Shown here piece by piece: positions 23,315 through 32,769 of a DNA stretch of 64,000 nt. Under the pieces are notes generated by a model. That model had not been told where the DNA came from. It saw only the letters and a program-made list of their open reading frames with translations, and searched no databases. Within the stretch, counting starts at the first letter, position 1, and each line of letters begins with the position of its first letter. Position numbers and translations under genes: made by a program. The DNA is from a virus: positions 1-64,000 of the IMG/VR virus record IMGVR_UViG_3300009184_003751. One strand, given 5' to 3'.

Positions 23315-24762
23315 ACATTTAAAGAGACTTTATAGAGCTTGTATGGAAACTTCTCTTCATTGTACATCTTAATACGCTCCATGAAGTGGAGCAATGTAAA
23401 GTTCTTCTTTTGTTTCCAACTCATGTCATCTGCAATGTCATATAACGTAGCGCTATCCTTAGTGTCTGATTTACGTAGTCCGCGACCAATTGACTGTAAA
23501 TTTCTAACTTTGGACTTTGAAGGACTTGAAAATATAACGTTATGCAAATTACGAATGTTAACACCTGTGGAGAAAGTTCCGAAAGAAGCAACGATAATTG
23601 CGTTCGATTCTGTTTCAACAATTTTACGAATTGCTTCACGTTCTTCTCCGTCGACTGAACCAGCAACATAATAAACATTACGATCTCCAGCTTCTTGTTT
23701 CAATTTATCATAAAGCACCTTTCCATGTTTATCGACAAACTGGAAAAGGAGCAAAGTATTACCTTCTAGGGATAATGTTAAATTTCTTATGAATTTATTT
23801 CTTTCTTCAAGCCGAACGATATAATCCATTTCAGCTTGGTAATCAGCAGCACGTGCAATCATTTTACGAACTTCGTCGGGATATGAAAGAACGATGCATT
23901 TAATTTTAAATGAAGCTAGATGTTTTTGCTCGATTAGCTCGGCAGTTGTAGTTACTTTTCTAACTGGTCCAAAAAGTCCTTCAAGTACCAGTTTGTGAGT
24001 TTGGGTGCCATCCAAGGTTCCAGTAAACCCAAAACGATACTTACAATTATCCAGCTTAGTAAGAATAGAAGTTAGTGACTTAGCTTTGAAAAGATGCGCT
24101 TCATCGCCTATGACCAAGTCAAATTGGTCGAAATACGTTTTATCCAATTTATAAATCGACTGCCATGTGCTGATTGTAACTTGCTTATCTGATTGTTTAT
24201 CTTGACCTGCAAAGATACGGTGTACTCCATTATCAACATTAAAACCGTAATCACCAAAGTCAGAGGCAAGTTGACTAACCAGAGAAGTAGTTGGCACAAT
24301 AATAAGAGTACGGGCATTATAGTATCTCGTAATTAGATAGATGATAAACGATTTACCAGAAGCTGTTGGGGATAGTAATAATGCTCTACGCTCTCTAACT
24401 GCATGAACAAAAGCCTCAAGCTGGTAATCTCGAGGTTGCATAGTTGGCTTTAATTTTAAAACGAATTCTTTTGCTTCTTTTACTGAAAACTCAGTTGCTG
24501 AAAAATCCGTAATATATTCTACTTCATAGTTTCTAGATTTACAAAACTCTTCGACATATCTATTTAACCCGCTATAGAGAGTGCAGGTCATAGCGTTGAA
24601 TAGACGAATCTTACCGTCCCAAAACTTGTTACGGTAAGCTGGCATAAACTTAGCGCCTGGAACATCAAACGTGAAGTAATCGTTTAGTTCGTAAGCAACG
24701 CTTGGTTCGCAATGTATTTTGTTATAAACTTCGTCAAGTTTTTCAATTTGAATTTTATCCAT
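23311..24762 (-). CDS. uvsW: UvsW recombination helicase
   Basis: The 483-residue SF2 helicase has PRDYQLEAFVHA (Q-like motif), SPTASGKS (motif I, about 131-138), GDEAH (motif II), FTGTLDG (motif III) and QSIGRGLRKS (motif VI). UvsW unwinds branched DNA and R-loops and moves T4 from origin- to recombination-dependent replication. Length is near T4 UvsW (503). It is co-directional with uvsY, which overlaps its start by one base. Confidence 0.95.
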   Translation of the reverse strand: MDKIQIEKLDEVYNKIHCEPSVAYELNDYFTFDVPGAKFMPAYRNKFWDGKIRLFNAMTCTLYSGLNRYVEEFCKSRNYEVEYITDFSATEFSVKEAKEFVLKLKPTMQPRDYQLEAFVHAVRERRALLLSPTASGKSFIIYLITRYYNARTLIIVPTTSLVSQLASDFGDYGFNVDNGVHRIFAGQDKQSDKQVTISTWQSIYKLDKTYFDQFDLVIGDEAHLFKAKSLTSILTKLDNCKYRFGFTGTLDGTQTHKLVLEGLFGPVRKVTTTAELIEQKHLASFKIKCIVLSYPDEVRKMIARAADYQAEMDYIVRLEERNKFIRNLTLSLEGNTLLLFQFVDKHGKVLYDKLKQEAGDRNVYYVAGSVDGEEREAIRKIVETESNAIIVASFGTFSTGVNIRNLHNVIFSSPSKSKVRNLQSIGRGLRKSDTKDSATLYDIADDMSWKQKKNFTLLHFMERIKMYNEEKFPYKLYKVSLNV

Positions 24763-25196
24763 TATGCCCCATTAGTAAATCTAAACCAATCGATAGCAGC
24801 TTTAATGTTATAACCTCTGTTATTTAAAGACTTAATGATTGATTCTAAAAATTCAACTTTCTCTTGAGCCAAACCAATTTTAAGAGAAAGCTTTATGATG
24901 TCTTTATCAGCTTCCATATACAATGGCATATCAGCTTTAAGAATAAGACCTTTAGCTGGAAGCTCCCATCCTCTTTCGCGACTTTCTTCGTTCGGACCTT
25001 GTGTATAGAACTCGTGCTTATCGAGCTTTAGTTGCTTCATTTCAGCTTCTAAAGAACGAAGAGCAAGACGCTCTACTACGAACATCTGATAGTATTTGCT
25101 ATGAAGTTTTGCTATCTTAATCGCTTCGTCGCCGAGCTCGGTACGATCGATATCACAGTCTTCTTTCCACAAATCGAAAATATCTTCAATCTTCAT
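24762..25196 (-). CDS. uvsY: UvsY recombination mediator
   Basis: The 144-residue protein has the UvsY layout. It starts MKIEDIFDLWKEDCDID, continues with ELGDEAIKIAKLHSKYY and RALRSLE-type helices, and has a C-terminal coiled-coil (EKVEFLESIIKSLNNRGYNIKAAIDW). UvsY loads the recombinase UvsX on SSB-coated DNA. Length agrees with T4 (137). A weak promoter-like TTAACT-N17-TATAGT precedes it at about 25220-25250. Confidence 0.92.
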   Translation of the reverse strand: MKIEDIFDLWKEDCDIDRTELGDEAIKIAKLHSKYYQMFVVERLALRSLEAEMKQLKLDKHEFYTQGPNEESRERGWELPAKGLILKADMPLYMEADKDIIKLSLKIGLAQEKVEFLESIIKSLNNRGYNIKAAIDWFRFTNGA

Positions 25197-25253
25197 AATA
25201 GTTCTCTCACATGTTAATAATATATAATACTATAGATTTTGAAAGAAGTAAAG

Positions 25254-25775
25254 TTAAATCTTTGTTATATCATAATAAACGTAGCGGAAAGTTGCTGAAG
25301 CGGTTACGTAATTAACGTCCGAATCTGTTGTATTGAAACTCAATCCAGATAAACTTACAGGAAAAGCGTCTGTATACGTAATATCGTAATTAGGAGTTTT
25401 TGTGCTTGCTAAAACAAGTAGCGAAATATCAGAAACGATACCGTCGCCTGTCCATGTAGGAATATCTTGAATATTTTTATATTGTTCAAAATCTTGTGGT
25501 TTACCGAGAGATTTTAACCAATTATGAATTTCAAGATAGTTTTCTAAATTTTCATCTACCTTAAATTCTATATTGAGAATACCGTAATTAATATGTTCAC
25601 CAGAATATGGAATCGTAACAAACGGGTTTGTCGATTCGGGAGCTCTAATGCTTATCTCTGGTATATTAACTTTCTGAATAAAAAAGTTAACATGCGGTGC
25701 TTTCTTAATCTGAAAACGAAAGTTCAGAGGCGAAAGAAAGTTTTTATTTTCAGGTGTAGAATCTAAAGCAGTCAT
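25254..25775 (-). CDS. Tail-tube-like structural protein
   Basis: The 173-residue protein starts MTALDSTPENKNFLSPLNFRF. The ATG at 25775 is chosen because GGAGG lies 5 nt upstream, unlike the ATG at 25787. Segments such as RFQIKKAPHVNFFIQKVNIPEI, YGILNIEFKVDENLENYLEIHNWL and ATFRYVYYDI recall the tube/baseplate-initiator fold (gp19/gp54 type). It has its own late promoter (25794-25801) and follows gp23. The exact role is not assigned. Confidence 0.6.
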   Translation of the reverse strand: MTALDSTPENKNFLSPLNFRFQIKKAPHVNFFIQKVNIPEISIRAPESTNPFVTIPYSGEHINYGILNIEFKVDENLENYLEIHNWLKSLGKPQDFEQYKNIQDIPTWTGDGIVSDISLLVLASTKTPNYDITYTDAFPVSLSGLSFNTTDSDVNYVTASATFRYVYYDITKI

Positions 25776-25793
25776 GAAATCCTCCATTGCTAC

Positions 25794-25801
25794 TATTTAT
25801 A
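25794..25801 (-). promoter_or_regulatory. Late promoter TATAAATA
   Basis: An exact T4-type late box about 19 nt before the chosen start of the tube-like gene. It directly abuts the T-tract of the terminator at 25803. Confidence 0.7.
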
Positions 25802-25802
25802 T

Positions 25803-25830
25803 AAAAAAAAGAGGGAGTCGAAGCCCCCTC
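25803..25830 (-). terminator. Terminator downstream of gp23
   Basis: On the minus strand GAGGGGGC...ACTCCCTC is followed by a run of eight T. It overlaps the region of the next late promoter. Confidence 0.8.
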
Positions 25831-25859
25831 AATTTGCGGTTTGAACCCGTCTTTTTCTT

Positions 25860-25876
25860 CCCTCCCACGTGGAGGG
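25860..25876 (-). terminator. Second hairpin after gp23
   Basis: CCCTCC-5 nt-GGAGGG lies 9 nt after the gp23 stop. It has no strong T-tract (GAAGAAAAAG follows), so it may be an mRNA-stabilising hairpin. Confidence 0.5.
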
Positions 25877-25884
25877 TTGTAATC

Positions 25885-27288
25885 TTACATGAGGTTGTTA
25901 ACGATCACGCGACGATAGTACTTGTTGGTGCTGACGATGTTTGCACGTCCAGAACCCTTAGTAGTACCTTCGGCGAATGGGTTTGCAACCATGCCGTAAC
26001 GAGTCTTAAAGCCGATCTTTGGCTGGAAGGTAGCCTGATCAACTGCACGAACCATCTGAAGTGGAACGTATGGGCAATAGAAGAGACCAGCGTCGAATGC
26101 TGACGAACCCTTATAGCCTACAGTTAAGTAGTTACCGCCGAGAGCGTATGGATCGATATAAACCTTGAGGCGACCATTGAGAACACCAGCGAAAGTGTTA
26201 CCAGTATCGTCAACCTGAAGGTTGTTTGAGTTAAGAGCAGGAGCGTAGTCAAGAACACCAGCCATCTGAAGTGCGGAAGCAACGTCCGAAGAACAGATAA
26301 CGATGTTACCCTTACCACGACGAGTCTGCTTGGCAATCTGGTTAGCTTCGCGTTCTAACTGGAACATAAGACCCTTGAACTTTTCAACTGACCAACGACC
26401 GTTTGAGTCAGTGTCAAGGTCGAATACACCAGCAGTAGTTGTATTGTCCTGAGCACCAGCTTCAGCAGTGATGTTGATAGTACGAACAACTTCACGGTTG
26501 ATTTCTGCAAGGATTTCAGCTGAAAGAATGTTAGCAAGTTCTGTCTCAGCGTCAAGACCGTGAATAGCCTTAAGATCCTGAGCGAGTTCCATAGTGTACT
26601 CAGCCTTGAGTGCACGAGTGTTAGCAGTTACAGTAACCTTCTCGATTGTGAAAGCCATCTGTGGGAATGCATTAGCGGAGTCACCACCAAGACCTTCAGC
26701 CGAAGTAGTCGACATAGCCTTACCAGTGTTATAGTAACCGTATGCAGTGTTGCTTGCTGCTAATGGCGAAGTGTTCGAAGCACCTGGGATAGTACCAGTG
26801 AATGCATTAACAGTAGTGTTACCAACACCGAATGCAGCGTTAGCTGTAGTGTTGTTACCAGTTACTGTCGAGAATGCAGTGTTAACTTCGTTGTAAAATG
26901 TTTCGTCACCAGTCTGGTTAGCATAGCGCGAACGCATTGCGAAAATGAGACCAGTTGGGCCAGTCATTGGCTGAACGCCGCAGATGTCATAAGCAATGAG
27001 GTTAGGCATTGCACGACGTACGAGCGAGATCAATACTGGATCGAACGTGTCGATACCACCAGCGCCAGCAGTTGAACTTGATGAACCCATGAAGTTAACT
27101 GGAGTGCTTGATGTAGTTTCTGTAAGAGTCTGATACTGACCGTGAGCAGCAGATTCTGAGAGAGCCTTTTCAGTGTTCTCAAGCATAACTGCAGTTACGG
27201 AACGGCGGTGCTGATCCTTGATAACGCCAAGAGCGTCATGGTCGAGAACAGGTGCCCACTTGTTTTGAATTTCCTCAGCTAGATACAT
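25885..27288 (-). CDS. 23: Major capsid protein (gp23)
   Basis: The 467-residue protein has HK97-fold major capsid features of the T4 family: an N-terminal prohead-protease-cleaved arm, PNLIAYDICGVQPMTGPTGLIFAMRSRY, FKGLMFQLEREANQIAKQTRRGKGN and FYCPYVPLQMVRAVDQATFQPKIGFKTRYGMV. It forms the icosahedral head lattice. It is shorter than T4 gp23 (521). No separate gp24 vertex gene is seen here. A late promoter lies at 27325-27332. Confidence 0.98.
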   Translation of the reverse strand: MYLAEEIQNKWAPVLDHDALGVIKDQHRRSVTAVMLENTEKALSESAAHGQYQTLTETTSSTPVNFMGSSSSTAGAGGIDTFDPVLISLVRRAMPNLIAYDICGVQPMTGPTGLIFAMRSRYANQTGDETFYNEVNTAFSTVTGNNTTANAAFGVGNTTVNAFTGTIPGASNTSPLAASNTAYGYYNTGKAMSTTSAEGLGGDSANAFPQMAFTIEKVTVTANTRALKAEYTMELAQDLKAIHGLDAETELANILSAEILAEINREVVRTINITAEAGAQDNTTTAGVFDLDTDSNGRWSVEKFKGLMFQLEREANQIAKQTRRGKGNIVICSSDVASALQMAGVLDYAPALNSNNLQVDDTGNTFAGVLNGRLKVYIDPYALGGNYLTVGYKGSSAFDAGLFYCPYVPLQMVRAVDQATFQPKIGFKTRYGMVANPFAEGTTKGSGRANIVSTNKYYRRVIVNNLM

Positions 27289-27324
27289 TTGTAGTCCTTT
27301 CGGTTTTGTATTAAGGTTTCAATT

Positions 27325-27332
27325 TATTTATA
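27325..27332 (-). promoter_or_regulatory. Late promoter of gene 23
   Basis: TATAAATA lies about 37 nt before the gp23 ATG, the position expected for the most strongly expressed late gene. Confidence 0.8.
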
Positions 27333-27337
27333 AAAAA

Positions 27338-28417
27338 TTACTTTTTAACTGAACGAGCGATTGCCTGAACGTAACGGCTAACGCTTGGATCTACGTTAAC
27401 AGTTGTGGTTCCGATGTCGCCCTCGAAGGTTTCTTCTTCAATGTTTGAAGAATATGAAGTAGTTTCACTACGGAAATAGTTTTCCTTAATGATCATTAAC
27501 TTCTTTGCATAAGTGTCGAGATCACCGTCAAATTCAATTCCTTCGGCGAGAGCTGCGAACTTTTCCTGCTGTGTTAGTGCAAGGTCAGAAGAAAGTTCTT
27601 CAAAAATGTCTCTTGCGTTATCTTCTACAAGAGCACCCTTGAGCTGTGCGTTTTCAGAAATTGTTTCGTCGAGTTTTTCTTCTAGGGCAGTTACTTTGTC
27701 AGCAAGAGCTTCTAGAATGTCGATCTTTTCTTGTGGAACATTGATGTAATGTTCTGCGAATAGACCCTTAAGACCATCGATAAATTCTTCCATAATTTCG
27801 TTACGGAGAGTTGATTCGATTGCTACTTCATTTTCTTTCATCCAGTTTTCAACAACATAGTCAAGGTATGTGTCGAGCTTTGATGTAAGTTCTTCGTTAA
27901 ATACTTCGAGCTCTTCATTGAGCTTTGTTTCGTATTCTTCTTCGAGGCGAGCAGTTTCAGCGATTAAACGTGCTGAAATTGCAGCTTCAAATAATGTTGA
28001 AGCTTGAACTTTGAAATCTTCTGAAAGGTCTTGACCAGCAAACATAGCTTCAACGTCTTCCTTAACGTTGATCTTTGGCATTGCGTCCTTAGTTTTTGGA
28101 CCAGCGCCACCCTTCATGTCGATAGTGGCTGAATTCTTTGCAGAATTGTCACCAACACCGTAATCCTTACCAGGACCGAACTGAGCCATAGTTGCAGCGA
28201 ACCAATGTGTAAGGTCGCCCTTTGACATTCCATTCATCTGACCGAGAACAGCTTGCATCATGCCGATTTTTGACTTAGGGTCAGAAATTGCTTTAGCGGC
28301 TGGGTGAAGGGACGAAGCAGCAAGAGTTTCTTCCTCAAGACCGTCTTCTTCTTTTTCGATTTGGTCTGCAGAAAGTTCTGACATATCTTCTAAATCCTTT
28401 TTATATTCGTTAGCCAT
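27338..28417 (-). CDS. 22: Prohead core scaffold protein (gp22)
   Basis: The 359-residue acidic, helical protein lies between 23 and 21, as in T4. It has long Glu/Lys heptads (residues about 160-260, e.g. EEYETKLNEELEVFNEELTSKLD) and ends with SRYVQAIARSVKK. It builds the internal core on which the capsid assembles and is then cut by gp21. It is longer than T4 gp22 (269), with an extra Gly/Asp/Lys-rich N-terminal part. Confidence 0.93.
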   Translation of the reverse strand: MANEYKKDLEDMSELSADQIEKEEDGLEEETLAASSLHPAAKAISDPKSKIGMMQAVLGQMNGMSKGDLTHWFAATMAQFGPGKDYGVGDNSAKNSATIDMKGGAGPKTKDAMPKINVKEDVEAMFAGQDLSEDFKVQASTLFEAAISARLIAETARLEEEYETKLNEELEVFNEELTSKLDTYLDYVVENWMKENEVAIESTLRNEIMEEFIDGLKGLFAEHYINVPQEKIDILEALADKVTALEEKLDETISENAQLKGALVEDNARDIFEELSSDLALTQQEKFAALAEGIEFDGDLDTYAKKLMIIKENYFRSETTSYSSNIEEETFEGDIGTTTVNVDPSVSRYVQAIARSVKK

Positions 28418-28445
28418 TAAGAGTCTCCTTAAATAGAATTTAAAT

Positions 28446-28453
28446 TATTTATA
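28446..28453 (-). promoter_or_regulatory. Late promoter of gene 22
   Basis: TATAAATA overlaps the last codons of gp21 and precedes gp22. Confidence 0.65.
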
Positions 28454-29123
28454 TAATTTTATTTTTTATTGCTAAAGAAGCAATATAATTTTCAAAGATA
28501 GCTAAACGCTGCTCTTCAATTTGGTTTATAGACATTTTATGGATTGTCTTTCTTGTTTCATGAAGCTGTTCTTCATGCCAAGTTCCCTTAACAGGGTCGT
28601 AAATCCACTCAACGCCTTCCATGATACCCTTAACAAAGGCATCTGGTGCAGAAGGGTCTGCAACAATATCTGCAGCTGTAGATAGCTTTAAGTCACCTTG
28701 AACTACCATAACACCATTAGATTCCTTTAAAGAACCCATAGCGCGAGAAGAAACGCCTAAATTAGCGCCAGACTCAAGTAAACCACGAGCTATATTTCCC
28801 ATTGGTGTTTCTGTAATCTTTGCCTTACCAATGAAATTTTTACCATCTTTTTTAAGTTCTGTAATGATATGTGAAACACGGTCTAAATTGATAGATGGTC
28901 CTGATGGATGACCAAGCTCGCCGTATGCACGGTTCTTTTCAACAGTTTCACGCATATAACGCTTAACTTCGTTTTCTAAAACGTCGATAGGATATACACG
29001 ACCATTACGGTTTTTAATTTCAGCTTGTAGGAAAATGCCTTCAATGAAGTGCTGCTTTTTTCCGTTTTCTGTAGCTTCTGTAACGTACTGAACGTCTTCA
29101 ACTAGTTCTGTAAAAAGTTTCAT
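28449..29123 (-). CDS. 21: Prohead core protease (gp21)
   Basis: The 224-residue S77-type serine protease shows GIFLQAEIKNRNGRVYP, the catalytic His in YGELGHPSGPSIN, and the Ser region LGVSSRAMGS. It matures the prohead by cleaving scaffold and capsid proteins. Length is close to T4 gp21 (212). Confidence 0.96.
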   Translation of the reverse strand: MKLFTELVEDVQYVTEATENGKKQHFIEGIFLQAEIKNRNGRVYPIDVLENEVKRYMRETVEKNRAYGELGHPSGPSINLDRVSHIITELKKDGKNFIGKAKITETPMGNIARGLLESGANLGVSSRAMGSLKESNGVMVVQGDLKLSTAADIVADPSAPDAFVKGIMEGVEWIYDPVKGTWHEEQLHETRKTIHKMSINQIEEQRLAIFENYIASLAIKNKII

Positions 29124-29128
29124 TTTCG

Positions 29129-29374
29129 TTAACCTCTGTAAGAAGCAGCTGTTGCTAATACAGCGACGTTAGCAGTAAGCGTATCGGTTGGATTCTTTTG
29201 AACGAAAATGTACTGATTTGCTGGAATAGTAAATGTTCCAGTTACAACTGCTGTATTAGTTGTAACAGTAATCAAAGCTGCAGCAGTTGCTGCAATATAA
29301 ACAACTGGTGAACCATAAATTGTATTCGCAGTTGTTAATGAAATTTGATTTGCGGTTGGCTTAATAAGTTGCAT
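29129..29374 (-). CDS. Small virion-associated hypothetical protein
   Basis: The 81-residue protein is Thr/Ala/Val-rich and beta-like (QISLTTANTIYGSPVVYIAATAAALITV; NQYIFVQKNPTDTLTANVAVLATA). It lies between gp21 and the zinc-ribbon gene. It resembles small head-decoration proteins at this place in other marine T4-like phages, but this is a guess from composition and position. Confidence 0.6.
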   Translation of the reverse strand: MQLIKPTANQISLTTANTIYGSPVVYIAATAAALITVTTNTAVVTGTFTIPANQYIFVQKNPTDTLTANVAVLATAASYRG

Positions 29375-30054
29375 TATACTCTCCCTGTATCGCCGACGTT
29401 GCCAGAAGGGAATCTCATAGGAGTATCGCCAGGAGCAGATTCTTTTTTCATTTTCTTTTTCTTGCCACTCTCAAGCATTGGCATAGCAAGATCTTCCTGA
29501 ACCTTCTTTGACTTTTCAGGATGCATTGAATAATATGCACCTAAAGCCATTTTAATACGTTCTTTTTTTGATTTGCCTTCGAATTTTGGATTATCAGAAT
29601 GAACAAAATCAGAAATAACTTCGCCAGTTGATGTTTTCTTAGTTAAAACTTCTTGAAGTTTTTTCTTATCAGCAATCATTCCTCTTTTACCATTGCCAGC
29701 AGCAGGAACTGATTTACCACAACCACATGACTCGCCTTCATACATAGTACCACAGGATTCACATTTCATGCTTTTAGCTTCATAAACTTTTTTATCATCG
29801 CCAATCTTATAACCATGGCGCTTTTCTTTTTTAGAATTTAAAACGTAATGTTCTGGGTTACCATTATAAACGTTTTCGCCATTACCTACGCGATCAGCAT
29901 GCTTTTCGATTTCATGCTTTTTAGCGAAATCCTGATTACCAGGCGCTGCATTAAAATCAGAAATATCCATAGGTTCTGTTTTGCTTTTTCTTACACCTGA
30001 AAATGCTCCTTCTTTAGGAGCCTTTGGTGCAACGTCTCTTAATGGTTTCGCCAT
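29374..30054 (-). CDS. Head-region protein with zinc-ribbon motif
   Basis: The 226-residue Lys-rich protein starts MAKPLRDVAPKAPKEG. The ATG at 30054 has GAGG 9 nt upstream and is preferred to 30105. CESCGTMYEGESCGCG near the middle is a probable zinc knuckle, followed by KKTSTGEVISDFVHSDNPKF with KIKMALGAYYSMHP-type helix. It lies between portal and protease genes where T4 has gp68. Core or DNA-binding head protein is inferred. Confidence 0.6.
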   Translation of the reverse strand: MAKPLRDVAPKAPKEGAFSGVRKSKTEPMDISDFNAAPGNQDFAKKHEIEKHADRVGNGENVYNGNPEHYVLNSKKEKRHGYKIGDDKKVYEAKSMKCESCGTMYEGESCGCGKSVPAAGNGKRGMIADKKKLQEVLTKKTSTGEVISDFVHSDNPKFEGKSKKERIKMALGAYYSMHPEKSKKVQEDLAMPMLESGKKKKMKKESAPGDTPMRFPSGNVGDTGRV

Positions 30055-30058
30055 ATTT

Positions 30059-30259
30059 TTATTCCTCTGAGTTATCTTCGTCGCTCGAGTCAGCATTATA
30101 ACCATACATTTGCTGCGCTATTTGAATTTTCTTATCATTGATAGCAGTTGAAATTCTATCAACAATAAGGTCATTAAAAGCGTTTTCAAAATCAAGTGGT
30201 TTCTGCTGGGCAGCGGCGACAACTAAATCTGACATATCGTATTTATAGGTATCGTTCAT
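30059..30259 (-). CDS. 67: Prohead core protein (gp67-like)
   Basis: The 66-residue protein has DRISTAINDKKIQIAQQMY followed by an acidic tail (SSDEDNSEE), the same plan as T4 gp67, and lies directly after the portal gene as in T4. It should form part of the scaffold core and be degraded by gp21. A TATAAATAC sequence inside the gene could serve the downstream head genes. Confidence 0.7.
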   Translation of the reverse strand: MNDTYKYDMSDLVVAAAQQKPLDFENAFNDLIVDRISTAINDKKIQIAQQMYGYNADSSDEDNSEE

Positions 30260-30270
30260 TTAATATCTCC

Positions 30271-32061
30271 TCACTGTACCTGTTGTTGTTGGTCAAATTC
30301 CTGATTAATTGCGGAACCTAATTGTTTGGCAATATCTGGATTTTTAGCTACAATTTGAACTGCTTGCTTATACTTAGACTGTTCTTGCATAGACCTGTTT
30401 TGAACACCCTTAAGCTTCATCTGCTTAACTAACAACATAGCCTGACGAACTTCCTCCATCTTATTATCTTGTTCTGTCGGAGGTTGTTGTCCCTGCTGTT
30501 GCTGTTGATCTGCTTCAGCCTGTTGCTGCATCATTTGAGCATTTTGTTCGATTACAGCATTATACCAACGTGGGTCGTTTGTATTTTGTTCTTTCGAAAT
30601 TTCGGCATCCTGTTCAGCGATATCCTGATCGGTTTGCTTAAGGATATTTCTACGAACCCACTGATGAGAATAATATTGACCAGCAATAGGTTGGAAAGAA
30701 GCTGCCAACTGAATACGACCCTGAGCAATTTCGTTATCCTTAAGCTCAGTGAAATAGTTATCTTTAGCAAAATCAAATCTAATATCGTTTTGAATGACTG
30801 CCCAATCTTCCGGAGTCATAATAGACTTTAAAATTAATTGCTTTTCTAACATCTTAGTGAAAAGATGTGTAAATCGTGAACGCAAACGAACAATGAAACG
30901 ACTAAACTTTAGTTCGTCTCTTGTAATTTCAGTTGCACGACCAATAGAAAATACAGCGTCTGAATTCAAACGACTTACTGGAACGTTAAGTGTCTGGAGA
31001 AATTTCTTTTGGAAATATAGAACGTCGTCCATTTGTCCAAGAGTTTGACCACCTGGTAAGGTAGTAACTTCCGTACCTCTACCGCCTTCACGACGAGGAA
31101 GCCAATAGTCTTCCAACATAGTCATGAATTTACGGTCGTCACGAATTTCACCAGACTGCGCATCATAGATCAAGCGGTTTTTATGCTTAACCATGATATC
31201 GCGCACATACTGTTCTGCTTTCATCTTAGGCAAGTTACCAACGTCGATATACCAAATACGACGTTCGGGTGCACGAGCAAGACGATAAATTACTAGAGCA
31301 TCTTCAAGAGTACGAAGCTGGTTTAGAGCTTTAATACCCTTATGAAGATATGAAAGAACCATGGTTCCTTGGTTATCAGTTAAACCAGAAACAACATGTA
31401 AAATAGAATCTTTTGCAATCTTTAAGCCAGAGGTCGAAGGACCAACTGCTTTGCTGCCGTAATTGAAACCTTTATCATTGAAAATAAAGTATTCGTTAGC
31501 AACCTTCGACATAATAGCGTCGCCCTGATTGCCGTTTTGAATACGCTTTTTAGCGATTTCTCTAACCTTACGGATCTTACGTGGATCTACGTAACGTAAT
31601 TCTTTAATTCCTTCTTTTGGGTTCTTTTCATCAACTACGACATGATAATAAAGACGCCCATCAACATACCAACGACGATATATATCATAAGCATGAGTTT
31701 TGAACTGAAGAATTTTTAAGCAATTATCGAACTCTTCTCTAATTACTTTTTTAATATTTTCGGAAATTTTAAGATCGTCTAAGTTAATAGTTACAATATT
31801 TTTTTCATCGATTGAAATAGATTCATTAACAATTTCATCAACCGCCGAATCAGTTTCTGGGTGAAGAGACATTTCACGATATTTTGTAACAAGCTCTGCT
31901 TCTGTTCTTACCGTACCATCAAGATCAACGTATGTACCAAACGCACCACCAGCGGCAACGACAACTGCACCATCATCTGTCTCTTTAGGAGCAAACGATG
32001 GTGCCGAGTCGACGACCTTTTGATCTTTTCTTTTAAATTCGAAACCGAATAATTCTGCCAT
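30271..32061 (-). CDS. 20: Portal vertex protein (gp20)
   Basis: The 596-residue protein carries the T4 portal core: YREMSLHPETDSAVDEIVNE, LRYVDPRKIRKVRE, TLPGGQTLGQMDDVLYFQKK and FSRFIVRLRSRFTHLF. The C-terminus is Gln-rich (QQQAEADQQQQQGQQP). It forms the dodecameric ring that initiates head assembly and passes DNA. It is longer than T4 gp20 (524). Confidence 0.97.
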   Translation of the reverse strand: MAELFGFEFKRKDQKVVDSAPSFAPKETDDGAVVVAAGGAFGTYVDLDGTVRTEAELVTKYREMSLHPETDSAVDEIVNESISIDEKNIVTINLDDLKISENIKKVIREEFDNCLKILQFKTHAYDIYRRWYVDGRLYYHVVVDEKNPKEGIKELRYVDPRKIRKVREIAKKRIQNGNQGDAIMSKVANEYFIFNDKGFNYGSKAVGPSTSGLKIAKDSILHVVSGLTDNQGTMVLSYLHKGIKALNQLRTLEDALVIYRLARAPERRIWYIDVGNLPKMKAEQYVRDIMVKHKNRLIYDAQSGEIRDDRKFMTMLEDYWLPRREGGRGTEVTTLPGGQTLGQMDDVLYFQKKFLQTLNVPVSRLNSDAVFSIGRATEITRDELKFSRFIVRLRSRFTHLFTKMLEKQLILKSIMTPEDWAVIQNDIRFDFAKDNYFTELKDNEIAQGRIQLAASFQPIAGQYYSHQWVRRNILKQTDQDIAEQDAEISKEQNTNDPRWYNAVIEQNAQMMQQQAEADQQQQQGQQPPTEQDNKMEEVRQAMLLVKQMKLKGVQNRSMQEQSKYKQAVQIVAKNPDIAKQLGSAINQEFDQQQQVQ

Positions 32062-32079
32062 TTATTTCTCCAAATTGAA

Positions 32080-32102
32080 GGGGCTTTTTTGCCCCTTCTT
32101 TA
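32080..32102. terminator. Hairpin between gp19 and gp20
   Basis: GAAGGGGC-TTTTTT-GCCCCTTC is a strong symmetrical stem-loop. A U-tract is weak on either side, so it may act as a terminator or as an mRNA-stabilising structure for gp19 transcripts. Confidence 0.6.
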
Positions 32103-32121
32103 ATCATAAAGTATATATTAA

Positions 32122-32736
32122 TTAAGCTGGACCCGAAATACCGTCTTGTTCAGCTTGAGCGGCGTAAGTGTTGATACCGCCAGCCTTCTTATCAGACGAT
32201 TCAACAACTGGTACCCAGTAATCGTATGAGAAGTTAACAGAAAATTCTTCAACTGCATTAGCTGCATCCCAGCCAAGGCTGATAGCACCAATTTGAGTTG
32301 GGAAAGCACCAACAAGCTGGTATGAACGAAGAATGCTGCCATCCTTACCGTACTGAATTACTTCAAGGTCAGCCTTGTAGTTTTCAGCAGAAACGTTAGG
32401 ATCACGAACGTTAGAAACGAGGCGATTCATTGCGTTTGACCAAGTTTCGAACATTGCACGTACTGAGAAGTCTTCGTCGTTTAGAACAGTTACGCCCCAA
32501 TCAGCGAATGTACGCTCACCAGCAACCTTAATTTTACGACCGAAGTAAGGAACTTCGATTGGTGAAATTGTTGACTCTGGAAGTTCCGCAGTCTTACATA
32601 GAAAACGGAACTTATCTACTGAAACGTTATCGATACCAAGACCACCAGGAACTGACATGAAAACGTTGAAGAGAGATGGTCTGGCGCCACCGTACACCAG
32701 ACCGTTTGTTTTGAATGCGCTAATATTAAATGGCAT
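32122..32736 (-). CDS. 19: Tail tube protein (gp19)
   Basis: The 204-residue protein matches the gp19 family: FRFLCKTAELPESTISPIEVPYFGRKIKVAGERTFADWGVTVLNDEDF, and near the end AISLGWDAANAVEEFSVNFSYDYWVP. It polymerises as the inner tail tube. Length is somewhat above T4 (163). GGAG lies close upstream of the start, and a weaker late box (TAATAAATA) lies at about 32765. Confidence 0.97.
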   Translation of the reverse strand: MPFNISAFKTNGLVYGGARPSLFNVFMSVPGGLGIDNVSVDKFRFLCKTAELPESTISPIEVPYFGRKIKVAGERTFADWGVTVLNDEDFSVRAMFETWSNAMNRLVSNVRDPNVSAENYKADLEVIQYGKDGSILRSYQLVGAFPTQIGAISLGWDAANAVEEFSVNFSYDYWVPVVESSDKKAGGINTYAAQAEQDGISGPA

Positions 32737-32769
32737 TTATTGTACTCCTTTTGAGCTTTTATCTATTTA